Under the pieces are notes generated by a model, which did no database searches, was not told the origin of the DNA, and worked only from the letters and a program-made list of their open reading frames with translations. This document shows positions 23,521 through 34,985 of a stretch of DNA of 64,000 nucleotides, one piece after another. Source of the stretch: Lyophyllum atratum. Lineage: Eukaryota; Basidiomycota; Agaricomycetes; Agaricales; Lyophyllaceae. The stretch's first letter is position 1, and every line of letters begins with the position of its first letter. Position numbers and translations under genes: made by a program. The stretch is from positions 1,708,676 to 1,772,675 of the forward strand of contig JACGCN010000011.1 of NCBI GenBank assembly GCA_014905825.1. The letters are read 5' to 3'.

Positions 23521-23979
23521 TATGGAAAGCCAGACGGTCGCGCTCTGCCGACCGTCTGAGAACATGTACTGCCATCAGGTTACCCAACAGTTTTCTTATG
23601 ATGACAACTATGAATCAATCTCCAGCTCCTTAGTCTCAAGCAGGCTGTGTTCGCGATTTTTTTTGGTGGCAGGCGTCTGTCAGGTGGAGGCAGCAGGCAT
23701 GAGTCGAAGACTGACCGCCACGGCGTAGCACGGCGTGCCCATTTTCTTTCTCTCGTGTCAGTCAGTTCTCGTTCATGCGGGCGTGGGAATTATGACGTGC
23801 CTACAACGCGCAAAATCCACCTTTGCGCAAGTTAGACACGTCATAGTTTCCACGGCTCGCGGTTGCCCGCACGTCTATTGCGAAGAACGAGCATTTGAAG
23901 AGAAGGAAGCTGCGAATGACAAGCGAATGATCCTCGCCGAGCCCTCCGTAAAGTGAGCGCGACCGTCCGGCTTTCCATA
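23521..23979. mobile_element. MITE, 459 bp, with TIRs and 6-bp target duplication
   Basis: The ends are inverted: TATGGAAAGCC at the left and GGCTTTCCATA at the right, with similarity extending through GACGGTCGCGCTC. TGTATC occurs on both sides (23515-23520 and 23980-23985). No frame inside resembles a transposase. It inserted 30 bp after the stop of the chromodomain gene, in its 3' UTR or the intergenic space. Confidence 0.75.
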
Positions 23980-24120
23980 TGTATCCAGTGTTCGTATGTA
24001 GGACGTGAATAGATGTATTCGGTGATGACTTAGAACTAATTCTCAGCCGGTGAGCCCGCTCGATTGCTGTAGCTGTCGGAGAAGAACTTCAGGGCTTACA
24101 TACATCATTCTTAGACGGCT

Positions 24121-24225
24121 GCCGTGGCTGTGAGAGCCGTCATAGTGGCTGTGAGGGCCGTCATGGTGGCTGTGAGGGCCGTCATGGTGGCTGTGAGGGC
24201 CGTCACGGGTGGCCGTCAGGGCCGT
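24121..24225. repeat. 21-bp minisatellite
   Basis: Four to five copies of a unit with GTGGCTGTGAGGGCCGTCAT, slightly degenerate at both ends. It lies 60 bp upstream of the Ulp1 protease gene start, where it may be promoter or 5' UTR. Confidence 0.85.
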
Positions 24226-24283
24226 TACGAGAGCCTCTACCTTAGACACTCATCGACAGTCTTCATCGTATCCCCGACATATC

Positions 24284-26393
24284 ATGGCTCCATCAAAACG
24301 AGTCGATGTTAATGGGAAATTGATTCCTTCCAGTACACTAAGAGGTCAGGAAAGGATGGCAAAGATGACGTTAGCCCGTTGCAATCTTGTTTCTTCATGC
24401 TTTGACCCAACATTGTGACCAGTCCAGAAGCCAGAAAAGAATTCCGCGTCAAGAAGCGCCGATTGGAACATGAACGAAAGGCGGAGACGCAGAGAAAGTA
24501 TGATAAGGACTGACCCCATTCTTCCAATTACTGAGTACATTTCCAGAAATGCAGAGGCGGGAATAATGCCCGTCTTGCGAACGATTGAATGGCCGCGGGC
24601 TACTCCGACTCCTTTACATCCTGCTGCGACCGTCCTTGAACAGGAGACCATTCCTGTGCTTGCTGGAGCTTCTGCACCAGTCACTAGGACTCAGACTGCA
24701 CCGCCCTCACCTTTTTCCACTTGTGCATTGTTAGAGAGCGACACCCTTAGTACTCCTGCTGAAGTCTCCCGGCCAATCGATACGACTCAGGCCGATGTGC
24801 CGTCACTCATTCCTAATCCTTCGCTCAAGAGCGAAATTCTTGGTACTTTCGCTGAGGTCTCCCGACCGGCCGCCTTGACTCAAGCTGCTTTGCCGTCACC
24901 CGTTTTGTCTTCTTCCGCTCGCAATGAAGTCTCCCATACGGTCGCTACGACTCCGGCTGTTTCATCCTCAACCCTTTCTCCAATATCACTTGATAAGGAC
25001 GCTCTAGGGATTACCGCAGGAACACCCTTACCAGTCAAGTTGATCGAGCAATTATTAACATTGCAAGGAGAGATTGATGACTGGATTCACGGCTGCCGGC
25101 TACCTTCTGAGCTGTTGCACAACAGTTCTTGTCTTGACCATTGGCTGATTGAAACTGAGCACTCGATACGAACCAAGCTTGCGACAGGAAGCCTGGCTCG
25201 CTTCCGAGAAATTAAGATCTGGCAAAACCGCTCGCAGTCTGCCTACATCCTCAGTAGAGGCATCAGGGTACGATGTGAGAGTTTAATCCAAACTTGGACG
25301 CCGCACGTTTCTCAAGGCATTGTCCTTGATATGAGGCTTAATCATATCAACTTCTTACGCTTAAACACCATCCTGGATGCCCAGCATCGTCTCATAGACA
25401 CCGCTGTGAGATTATGGCTTTTAACGCCCTCAGCCGGCATCACGAGTATCCTGATAGATGTGAATCCCGTCTTTCACAAATATGCGTCATTTTCTAACAT
25501 GCGTACGAACTACAGAGAACGGGCGAAATAGAAGCAGACTGGAAGTTCGGAAAGCTTGTGTGCAATGATATCAAACTGCTCAAGCCTAAGGCTTGGCTGA
25601 ACGACGTTCTCTTGGAACACTTCATATCACATCCACCCCCGCCCCCTTCTGTTCTATGCCTTTCTCCACTCTTCTATACCAAATTTCTTCAAGATCCACC
25701 CGAAGCACAGATATGGGATCAGGCATGGAAATGGCAGGGCCAGCAGGCAAGTAGTACACCGTCCATTTCAGTCAAGTACATTCTAAATACACTCGCGAAT
25801 TTTGCTAGATTCCTAACGCAATCCAGTCACTCAAAACCATTCTCATTCCCGTCAATCTTTCCCGACAACATTGGGTTTTAGCTCATGCGGATTTGGAGAA
25901 GCGCACTATTCATATTCTCGACAGCTTACGTTCGAATTATCACGAAGACATAGGCGATAGAAACTGGCGAACAAGTATCCATGCACCTATCATACTGGTA
26001 AGTTGCAAGAATGGTCTGTGCGGAGATGTTCGCTCTGAATGACTTACCGACTAGGGTGTGCGTGCATTTATTGCCAAAATAAACAAAAAGTTCAAATTGA
26101 ATTTGGATTTAAGTCTCTTTGAATGTTTGCCGCATTATAGGGTACACTATCCTTTCTTAATGTGGGACAAGGATCTAACTGGGATGTTACATAAGGTCCC
26201 TTTCCAAGGTAACACATTTGATTGTGGGGTGTACACTATCATGTTCGCGCGACATCTTCAAAATGGACCAGGCATCAACGACGCGTCGTTACATCCGAAC
26301 ACTCATATTCCAATAGGTGTGCCTAATCTTGACATATTTAGGCTCCAGCTATTGGACGAAGTCCATCCTTTACAAGAGAATACATACATGTAA
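24284..26393 (+). CDS. Ulp1-type SUMO protease (C48 family), 594 aa
   Basis: Six exons: 24284-24344, 24428-24497, 24547-25459, 25516-25746, 25827-25997 and 26055-26393, 1,785 nt in phase. The intron at 25747-25826 must be GC-AG (CAG|GCAAGT) to keep frame. The basic N-terminus (EARKEFRVKKRRLEHERK) is followed by a Ser/Thr/Pro-rich region to about residue 215. From about residue 355 the catalytic domain shows WLNDVLLEHFI, then QHWVLAHAD (H440), IHILDSL (D457) and PFQGNTFDCGVYTIMFARHL (Q533, C539). This is the His-Asp-Gln-Cys arrangement of Ulp1/SENP cysteine proteases, which cut SUMO precursors or deconjugate SUMO. All catalytic residues are present. Ulp1 domains are also common cargo of eukaryotic DNA transposons such as Zisupton, so a mobile origin is possible. 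Confidence 0.88.
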
Positions 26394-26475
26394 TGGGGCT
26401 ATGTACATGTCGTGGTCATAAAAATGTGTATTCCTCACCTACCCAGTCATCCTCCTTCACAATGACCGAGGTACA

Positions 26476-27868
26476 TCACTCTTTGAAACGGTTTTCCCTG
26501 ATTTTCTGAAGAGGGTGGATGACCTTGCGGCGGATAATGGACCATGCTATCAAAGGCGGTAATATGTCAAAATTAATAGCACAACGAACGAAGCTGAACT
26601 TACTTCTGTCGGTGAGGTCTTGGGCCACGTTCACACCGGGAATTCCGTATAGACCGTTTATATGGAAAACGCTGAGCTCGCTCCCCCATCCTATAAAGGG
26701 ATCATTAGTATCATGACATAAGACACATATCTAGGCTTGCCTTCTGCCTTGAGCCTCTCGACGATTCTGTGAACCAGAGATATGCCATTGATTCCAAAAC
26801 GAAACGAATGAGCTCAACTCACGTGGATATTCTTCTCTTGCGAATCTCCTCAAGTTGAGTATCACGCCTCTTCTCTTCAGCGACCATCCATTTTTTACAT
26901 AAAGAGGCGTGCTTCAAAAGTTCCATTCGATATTAGTAAGAAAACGATGGAACAAAGCTCACCGCCAGTCTTTCCTTTACACGCTGTGATCGTGCTTCAA
27001 AAAACAATGCCAGCTCCGATCCTTTGAGATCCTCAATCTTTTCAGCCATCAGCGCGAACTCGTCGATTAAGTAATAATCAAGAACGCGAGAACCTGTGTT
27101 TGGATCTTGTCAGTCAGTCTTGAGCCGCAGCGGCAATTAGTACCACAGAAGACGAACCGGATGTAAGGCGCCACATGGGGGTTAAGTCCTTTGCGTAACG
27201 ATGATCATCTTTTGGAAGAAAAATTCTGAAATAGCATGTCAGAGCTTCTTGGGGCTTACAATAAAATGAGACGCACTTCGAATAGCAACACAGTTTGCAA
27301 AAACGAAGTCTAGCTGCCCAGTGCACGTACTTTGCGTTAGGGGTAGCGCATTCCTGTCGTGTCGGATGAAAGTGCTGTGATTAGGTGTGAATAATGGTCG
27401 CATGAGCACCGAAACTGACGTGACAATAACGCCCATATACTAAGCCAGCATATTGAGCGAAACTCATGTCTGCAGGTAGAGGAGGGGGAGGATGATCGAG
27501 GTTGTTGAAGGCCTGGGGCGAGCATGATCAGATGTTAAACTCAGGCTGAACAACTTGATGTAACCTACCGCCCTCCAAGCAGATGTGGCTGATGGATCCA
27601 AAAGCATCTCGCGACACATCTTACATGACCGCGAGATCTGGAGAAGATCCACGGGTCTGAGGTACCGGAATATCTCCAACCATATGTCGAGGGGCATAAC
27701 GCACATGGTTTGCAACCTGCCTTGCAGACCGCGAGCATATACCCTTGTTAAGATCCGTGAGCCGACATTTGAAGAGGAATGGCTGGTGGAAACTTCGAGA
27801 AGACGCTTGTTGCCAACGTTAGATAAAGACTTTTCCTTGAGACGGGCGGAGGAACGTGATATTGACAT
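26476..27868 (-). CDS. F-box protein with zinc-ribbon-like segment, 313 aa
   Basis: Nine exons: 27569-27868, 27420-27512, 27277-27353, 27158-27225, 26963-27093, 26823-26911, 26741-26766, 26604-26690 and 26476-26546, 942 nt in phase. Exon 1 encodes an F-box (MPLDIWLEIFRYLRPVDLLQISRSC, then AWRA). Exons 2-3 give a Cys pair split by an intron (YCH|EC) and another in RFCKLC, a likely zinc site. The rest is helical with EKIEDLKGSELALFFEARSQRV and LCKKWMVAEEKRRDTQLEEIRKRR, ending with GWGSEL. The order matches the expanded agaricomycete F-box family I remember, presumed SCF ubiquitin-ligase substrate adaptors. The intron between 26690 and 26741 fits only as GC-AG (GAAG|GCAAGC). It is convergent with the Ulp1 gene, and the stops are 82 bp apart. 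Confidence 0.85.
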
Positions 27869-27869
27869 A

Positions 27870-29277
27870 GCTGGACTTGTGCCGACTGCCTGTGAACTGG
27901 ATCAGATAGGCAACACAGAAAACCTTTCACATAAGTACCTAATGACCGCGGTGAGGAGAAAGTAAGGAGAAAGGGTGATGTCACAGCGCCTTTTATACTG
28001 GAGGAGTGGCGAGGGACAAAGGGATACATAGCCTACCAAGATGATCTTATCCAAATCTTATCTTATCGTTATCGCGAAAGACAGTTGAATGAGTCCGTAA
28101 ATCTTGCCTTCCTGGAGTGAGAGCCTGGATGTGATAGGCGATTGGTCACTGACAAGGAGGGTGAGGGCAAACGAAGGCGAATTTGGACGGACAGGGTGGA
28201 ACTTCTACCTAGCAACGTCCTACAAGATCCAAGCCATGTTAAGCATCATCGGGCGATAGTCAGTTCATTTTTGCGCGATGCTTCTCAATCAAGTTTACTT
28301 TCCCACGACTGGTCACTACCGTAAGAGAGCTTGAGTCCAGAAGGAGGGAACGCGCTTCTCTGGGCAAGCCCAGATGAAGACATGTCAAGTCAGGGCAAGT
28401 GCGTGGAAGGGGTTGGGAGGGGGCAGAGCTGCTTCACCAGGAAAACGTGAAGGAGTCGGTCTCCTTGCGTAGTTCATATCGTTCGAACGGCCTTGGAGAC
28501 GCTGACGAAACAAGGTGGGTATCTGGTCGTCGACCAGTTTTAGCAGCAGCCGATAGAAGTTCTGGCCGGGTAAGCGGCTTGAATATCTATCATGGCGGGG
28601 CTGCCGTGGATGGTACCCAAACCATCCGGCCTGCAAGTTACGTATTGTTCGCCAGATATGCGGAGGAGTTGAGGGAGACGCTGAAGAGACAAGGTGGGGC
28701 TAGTCATGTCGGCGAAATTCAAATAGATTTGGAGCCACGAAGCACATGACCTTATCATTCACGTGCACTACCCGGGCCCCCAAGCGTTTAAGTTTTCTGC
28801 CACTGTCCGAGTACGACTCACTCCATCCCCATTATCTTCCAAACTTTTAGCGCATATATAGTATTCACTGCCACCGCATTGTAGAGTAGTTATCGTCCTG
28901 CGATATACTAGTACCCAAAGTTATCCCTGAAGAAAACAACACCACGTGCGTCATCGCTTCCATTGGCGGAGCCCTCTACAATCCTTTGTTCAGTCTCCCT
29001 ACCGAGGACATGATCACTTACTAGTAACAAAGGACATCGTAGTTTAAGTAGTGGCACATGTGGCTGGCAGGGTGCTTGCTATCTTTCCCCTGCCCCGCGA
29101 CATGTTGAGAGTACTCAATACCTTGCGAATGCGAACCTCCATAGCCTTCGAAATACCTCCAGCTTCTAACTTCCCTGTTACCTTCAAGATTCTCCCACCT
29201 TTCAACCTCCCTGTCAAGGTGGGGTCGTCAGGTTGCTCATTTCAAACCGGTTTAGCCTCATGAAACGTATATAGCTC
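27870..29277. other. Intergenic interval with one repeat fragment
   Basis: No gene was recognised. A short copy of the repeat-A end (CTTCTCTGGGCAAGCCCAGATGAAGACA) lies near 28355-28395. Between about 28440 and 28700 a GAGACGCTGA(C/A)GA motif occurs twice. A TATATA run at about 28854 could belong to the RING gene downstream, though it is over 400 bp from the chosen ATG. Confidence 0.45.
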
Positions 29278-29742
29278 ATGCTGCAAACGGAATATGATCA
29301 ATTTCAGGCCGACCTCAACAAGATTCAGCACGTTCGAGCCCTTGTGCATGCGCAACAACAGGATGAAATAAAATTTCTACGGGAGGTATGTAGTAGGAAG
29401 ACCAGCAGATCCTTCGAAAGGCTAACGAATTGCGCAGATCGTCCAAGCGATGTATACCTTTACAGAGTGTAACATTTGTTATAGCCCTCTGCATCAACCT
29501 GCTAGGTGTGCTTCCGTCATGGCTACATTGCTTGAAGCACTAATTACGATGTCACTTTTTGCAGGCTCCCATGTGGCCATCTCTTCTGTCTGAGCTGCAT
29601 CATGACATGGAAACAATACGGAAATGCATGCCCAGCCTGCCAGTCCTGTTGGATCTACACGCCTGTAGAGCACAAGCTGTGGGGTTTTGAGGATGTTTTG
29701 CACTTGCTACGTCAGAGTGAGGCACGTTTCCATGAGACGTAG
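29278..29742 (+). CDS. Small RING-finger protein, 117 aa
   Basis: Exons 29278-29385, 29438-29505 and 29565-29742 total 354 nt in phase. The first 36 residues are helical (LNKIQHVRALVHAQQQDEIKFLRE). The RING follows with ligands C47, C50, C62, H64, C67, C70, C81 and C84: ECNIC, LPCGHLFCLSC and ACPAC. The finger is cut by an intron between the second and third ligand. It is probably a small E3 ubiquitin or SUMO ligase. Upstream exons cannot be excluded. Confidence 0.8.
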
Positions 29743-30034
29743 TTATTTGATTGGTTGTAGATTTATCGCATTTGTAAAAAAAGTGACCACTTGGCATCAT
29801 CTACTTGTACTTAGCCCATGCATAACCAATAAGTATGGCAGACTCCGGAGTGGCTGTGCAATTTTCCTTCATTGTCGCTGCTGCGCCACAAGCGACCAAA
29901 CTAAAGATGAGAACGGGTGGCCAAAATGAAGGCGCAACATCAATTAGAGTGAATATTCAAGTAGATACAGTACATAATATTGTGCAGACGCATGTCAACA
30001 AGGGATCATAGACTGGGAAAAGATAGAGGGTGAT

Positions 30035-33000
30035 TCAACTTCTCCTGGGTTTCTTACGACTCCGGGGACGATCAGCGACGTAGTCATCCATGCTGTCTTC
30101 TGGATCTTCTGGTTCATCTGGATCCTCTTCATCATCACTGCTATCATCATCCGCGCCACCAGAGTCATCAGCAGAGCGCATACGCTTGTTAGAGGCTGGA
30201 GGTGCGCTGTCGCCTTTATCTTCGTCTTGGTGGCTTGCCGTCAGGTAAGCCTCGACTTTCTCATTGAACTTCAGGTCATCCCATGTTTCTCCTCCGATGC
30301 TCCGATCCACTTCACAGGCTTAATATTAGCTCACCAGCACGACTATCTATTAGGGAGAAAAAAAAGGCTCACCAGGTGTGAATATTGCACGCCGAACCAC
30401 CCTATATTCCGGTCCCATCCAAGCAAAAGTGTCCACTTCTTTCTCGCAGATGGCCTCGTAAGCATCTTGGTAAACACTGTCACGGATAAGGTCTTCAATC
30501 GCGCTTTTCACTCGGATAGGAGTGCAGCGAGATATTTCTGGTTCCACCATCTCGCGAGATGCCAATTCCTTATAACATATCAATGCACGTGCTTGAGTGG
30601 CGAAGAACGTATGAGGGATTGATTCCAGCACTTCTTCCTGGGGAATATGACGATCACTGAGATCAAAGATGTCGTAGTTGGAGAACACCCATTGCACAAC
30701 CTGACGAGCTAGCGCCCGATTCCTGACATGCCGTTTCCGCTCTGCTGTACGGTGATGAGATGCTTTATACATCCAGTCAGAGAGTACACTCTGCATCTCG
30801 AAGAAGTTGCATAGGCAGAGGAGGTCTAGAAGGCCGTCGAAGGTGTTCATATCAGGAAGGTGTGCGGCATCGTCTGCCTCTTCTGATTCGAATTCTTTTT
30901 GTTCCGCTGTAGGTAGCTATGAGCTGTAAATACGATGCTGCAGACATATCAAGACTCACCTGCTTTGGTATCCCGAGCTGTTGTGAGACGGTGATGGAAG
31001 AAACGGAGCATTCTCATCAACATCTGCTCTGATGCGGATTTGTGAAGGGCATTTGTTATGTAACTGCTAGCGACGAAGGTGTGGTATAGACCATATACAG
31101 AGTCTCGGATCGTTGCTGTGGCATAGAAGTGGCCGCCACGGCATATACTGGCATCAGGAGTCAAGACCGCATGAATAGTGTTTGGCCTCATCACCCTGTT
31201 GGTCAGGTGAGAGAGAGAGAGGGACAGTAACAAAGAGACGGAACTCACAGTTGCATTCCTGGGGTCAGCACCACCAGGTCATATTCCCAGTCTTCAGGAT
31301 TAGGTAGGTCGGGGGAGAAATTGTGCAGAAAGACTTGAATACGAGCAAGGAAATCGAAACGATTACCCTTCTTGGGACTCAGCAGGAGCCAAATCTTCCT
31401 TCCTGAATCCGGCTGCACAAAGGTACAGTACCCCCCAGTGTCAGCATGGAAGTCATGGTAAGCACCGTCGGTGGCCGCAAGTCCCCAGCGGATGTCCGAA
31501 ATCGGTTTGTGCTCGGAACGCGGGCAGAACGAGTCGTCTAAACACCATTGCCAGGCCGGCCCATCACTTGAAAATTTGACGTCTGGGAATGGATCGTCGC
31601 AGAGCGGAAAATCCAAGGCGTTCAGAGCCTTTGGGTGGTCTTCCTTGAGCGTTCGCAAGAGGTCGAGTGGTTTCCCAACTCTAGCACGGACACTATTGCT
31701 AGTGTCATCGGGCACGGGGACGGATAGATCTATATGCTATGTCAATGGCTGGAGAATGACTAAGCATGAATATACTGACCATAAATTTGGACATCCCTGT
31801 CCACACGGCGACCAAGGCGTTTCAAGCCATCCACATCGAATTTCAGCCCAGGATGGGGAATGTCATATATAACAAGGTGTTGAGACCGGAAAAGCCGGGC
31901 GACTTCCAATTGAGTCAGTTTGTCGTACTCAGCGCTTGACAGGCATTTGATTCGAGAGAGTTCAGGCTGAGAACCAAGGTAAGCTGGTAAACCCGAAGAA
32001 TCGTAACTGGCCCTGACGGCGGCATCAACACGATACCACCATTCCAGCTCTTCCTGAAACTGTGTATTTTCAGCTTACAAATCCGAGAAGCAATAGTGGG
32101 TAGAACCTACATGGAATTGGGGAACGAATCTGAATTCACCACCAGCCACCATGGGGTACTGTAGCTCCTTGGAACCGGAAACCTTCGGTCTGGTGCTCCT
32201 GAGGGTGACTCTTGGCTGCTTGTATACCACATCCTGAAGAAAGGCTTCATTAGTAGCCGGGGATAAAATCTGAAACGACTACCTCAAAAGTTGTCAGATC
32301 AATGATCGTTGTCTCTGCCAATTTTGTAGTTGAAATTGGTCTTGGAATGATAATGACGTCCTCGTCAATTGCATAGACGCCCTCTGTCTTGACCGTTTCC
32401 TTCTTTATCTTCGCAGTGCGACTGCCTTTTCCCTTGGGACACCTTTTGGTCAATGGTTTCGTATTGTTGACAACTTCCGATTTTTGTGACTTGGACTGCT
32501 CTTGGAAGCGACCGGATCGCTGTGGGCCATCTTCAATACCCGACATTGGGTCCGCAGCGCTTTCCTTGATGACAGCCATACCGTCGTGTGCTTCGCCGCC
32601 TTCTTCATCGCCTTCTGTTTCGTTTTTGTCACCATCTTCTTGCTCTTTGTCGCCGTCAATGACATCCATACTGTCGTGTGCTTTGCCGCCTTCGACCTCT
32701 TTATCCTTTTCTGCTTCTGCTTCTTCTTCCTCTTCTTCCTCTTCTTCCTCTTCTTCCTCTTCTTCCTCTTCCGAATGTCGGTTTCCACTGGTGCCCGCCT
32801 GCTGTTCTTCATCCTCTGTCTCACCATTCCTCTCTCGCATCTCGACATCCTGTCCTGAACCATCTTTGTCGGGCTGATGAGCGGCACTGTCGCCTTTGTC
32901 ATCCTCAACGTTGGCACCTGTGTCTCGCGCGGCAGCAGCTTCGTCGCCAGTGCCTACCAGGTTTGTAACACTGTCCTTCTGTCCGCTCATCTCTGGGATC

Positions 33001-34670
33001 TCTTGATCGATTCCTGGCTGTCCATAGTGGTCGGGCTGATCATTGTTGCCGCCGCCTCTACTTTGGTCACCATCGCCATCTCGGCCTTGTGGATCTTCAT
33101 TGACAGCATCTTGCAGCTCTCCGCCTGCTGGGGGCTGGTCGTGTTGAGATGTCAATTCTTGCGCTGGTGATTGCGCCGTCGGCCGAGGGTTGACGATGCG
33201 GCCCGCAGAGGACTCCGACGAGGGTATTTGGGATGATGAGGGTATTTGTGAGGCGGAGGGTGTTTGCGATGACAAGGGTGTTTGCGATGACAAGGGTGTT
33301 TGTGATGACGTTGAAGGCGGAGGCTTCAGGGCAGCTACGTTATTATTTGTCTTTATCGGAGGAAGCCACTGATGTCCCTCCACGCTCATCCGAGAAATTT
33401 TGTCAAGCGCCTGATGAAGCCTTTTGACACAATCACCCCCTCTAGCAACATCAAATACCACGCCCCAAAGCTCACGTTCCACTCTCTCAATTCCCAGGGG
33501 ACGCCGAACAGGTGCCAGGTCCTCCCAAGTCTTACTCGAATATCAGCTAAATGGTCCGTAAGGACATGAGGAGAACTTTACCTGGAATAGTTGCTTGCGC
33601 GGTGGGCCATCAAGCATATCCTTGTTCAGGAGCAGGCAGAGTGGTGACACGGCCATGGCGACCTGCAGTGGCAATTTGAGCTGCTGAATTTTGCAACTTG
33701 GTGCCGTCGAGGCACCATCGCCTCCTTCGCTGTAGGATTGAGATCGATTAAGCAGGCGAGTATAAGTTGCTCATCTAAACTCACTTGGTGAATTCAGTCA
33801 GCAACTGCTGCATTCTTTCTGGGAGGTCGAGCTTTCCCTGAGAATGGCGTTCAGGACCAGCTTAACAACACGAAAAAAGACAAATCTACTTGCTTTTAAC
33901 AGGTAACTCAGGTAAAAGGCAGCGGTTTCGAAGTTCAGAAGAGCGGTATATAGTTGTTTCTGCCGATGGCGAGACAGCACCTGTCCGAACAACTTGTGTG
34001 AATGGGACGTGGAATGAGAGGCCGGGGAGGCCTGTGAAAATTCTTCTTGCTGTTGCCCATTCATCAATTTGGCGAGTAATGGTCCCAGCTCTTCATGTTT
34101 TTTTTTCAAAAAGTCGTTGCAATCCACGAGGCCAGCGAGGGGCTGCAAATGAGATTGAATTAAATTCCAATTATGTAGAATCGACGCAGCGATATCACCC
34201 ACCAATCTGGGCGATGCAATCAGGTGATTCGGGTCCGTTGGATGACCTGTGGGTATTCGGAGTTGCCGCCCTGCTATGAAAAGCGCTACGTCAAGGACTC
34301 GGTATGTCATGAGTTTTGAGAAGGCCGAATCAATCTGTGTTCGAGTGAGGCCCTCCGAGGGTGAATTGAGAAACGTCCTGAGGGCTTGCTGCGCCTTCGC
34401 ACCACTTTGAGAGTTTTCTTCTACAGAGAGTGCGCGTACATATGCCTACAAATCTTTGATATTTCTGTCTGAAGGTTGATTTTGGCCATGACTCACCGTC
34501 AGATATTCTAACTCGGGGAACTGGACCAACTCTGTCAAGTCCTTGACTTTGAGCAGCTCCTGCGATTGCCAAGGATAGGAGTGAAATCTGTCTGAGCAAC
34601 GCCGAGGAGTGTACTCAGCACCAGCTCCAAGAGATTTGGCATCTGCAACAACTCTTGCATAGGAAGTCAT
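30035..34670 (-). CDS. JmjC-domain Fe(II)/2-oxoglutarate oxygenase, about 1,368 aa
   Basis: Exons: 34497-34670, 33894-34445, 33785-33837, 33582-33729, 32283-33530, 32111-32233, 31780-32053, 31249-31729, 30960-31195, 30373-30906 and 30035-30318, 4,107 nt in phase. Exon 2 may hold one more 63-nt intron. The intron at 33838-33893 fits only as GC-AG. Residues about 330-650 are disordered, with an SSQTP-type pentapeptide repeat and a long Glu run. Residues about 860-1050 are the JmjC core: WGLAATDGAYHDFHADTGG (H952, D954), then a Lys candidate for 2OG in SGRKIWLLLSPKK, and MRPNTIHAVLTPD (H1026). The iron triad is intact. The C-terminus is helical, then acidic with a basic tail (SRKKPRRS) that may be a nuclear signal. 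JmjC enzymes demethylate histones or hydroxylate proteins. The substrate is unknown here and no reader domain was seen. Confidence 0.85.
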
Positions 34671-34985
34671 TGCGCGGATCTCAGGATATAATGCTACTAA
34701 ACGCCAGAAAAGCAGCAACGACTAGTTTAAAAGCGAAGGTTGACGATGAGCGATATGAGCGAGTGTTGAGTCGGGAAAGAGCTTTTGACGTTTCTCTGGG
34801 CAAGCCCGGATGAAACGTGGAAAGTAAGGGAAGGCCCGAACTTTCGTGCAGGACAAGTACTTGCGAAGGCGCTTTATCAAATTTTCTTGCGAGGCGTTGG
34901 CTACAGCTGGCAAGCCAAACATTATGTCAGCAGGTGGGCCCCGACCGCTGACACATATTTGGTCCGAGGGCTCTAATCAAACCAG
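34500..34985. repeat. 5' part of the JmjC gene plus repeat-A-type flank (one of three copies)
   Basis: This stretch shares ordered blocks with 38600-38995 and 39160-39610: GATTTGGCATCTG, GCGCGGATCT, AAAAGCGAAGGTTGACGATGAGCG, TTTCTCTGGGCAAG and GGCGTTGGCTAC. In the JmjC gene the right half is upstream of the ATG and the left half is coding. The other two copies have lost the frame. Confidence 0.7.

Noticed and set aside
28399..28749. 116-codon plus-strand frame
   Set aside because: It overlaps a repeat fragment, has internal imperfect duplication and no domain.
32389..32968. Ser-rich and Phe/Leu-rich plus-strand frames resembling membrane proteins
   Set aside because: Antisense of the Glu-rich coding tract of the JmjC gene.
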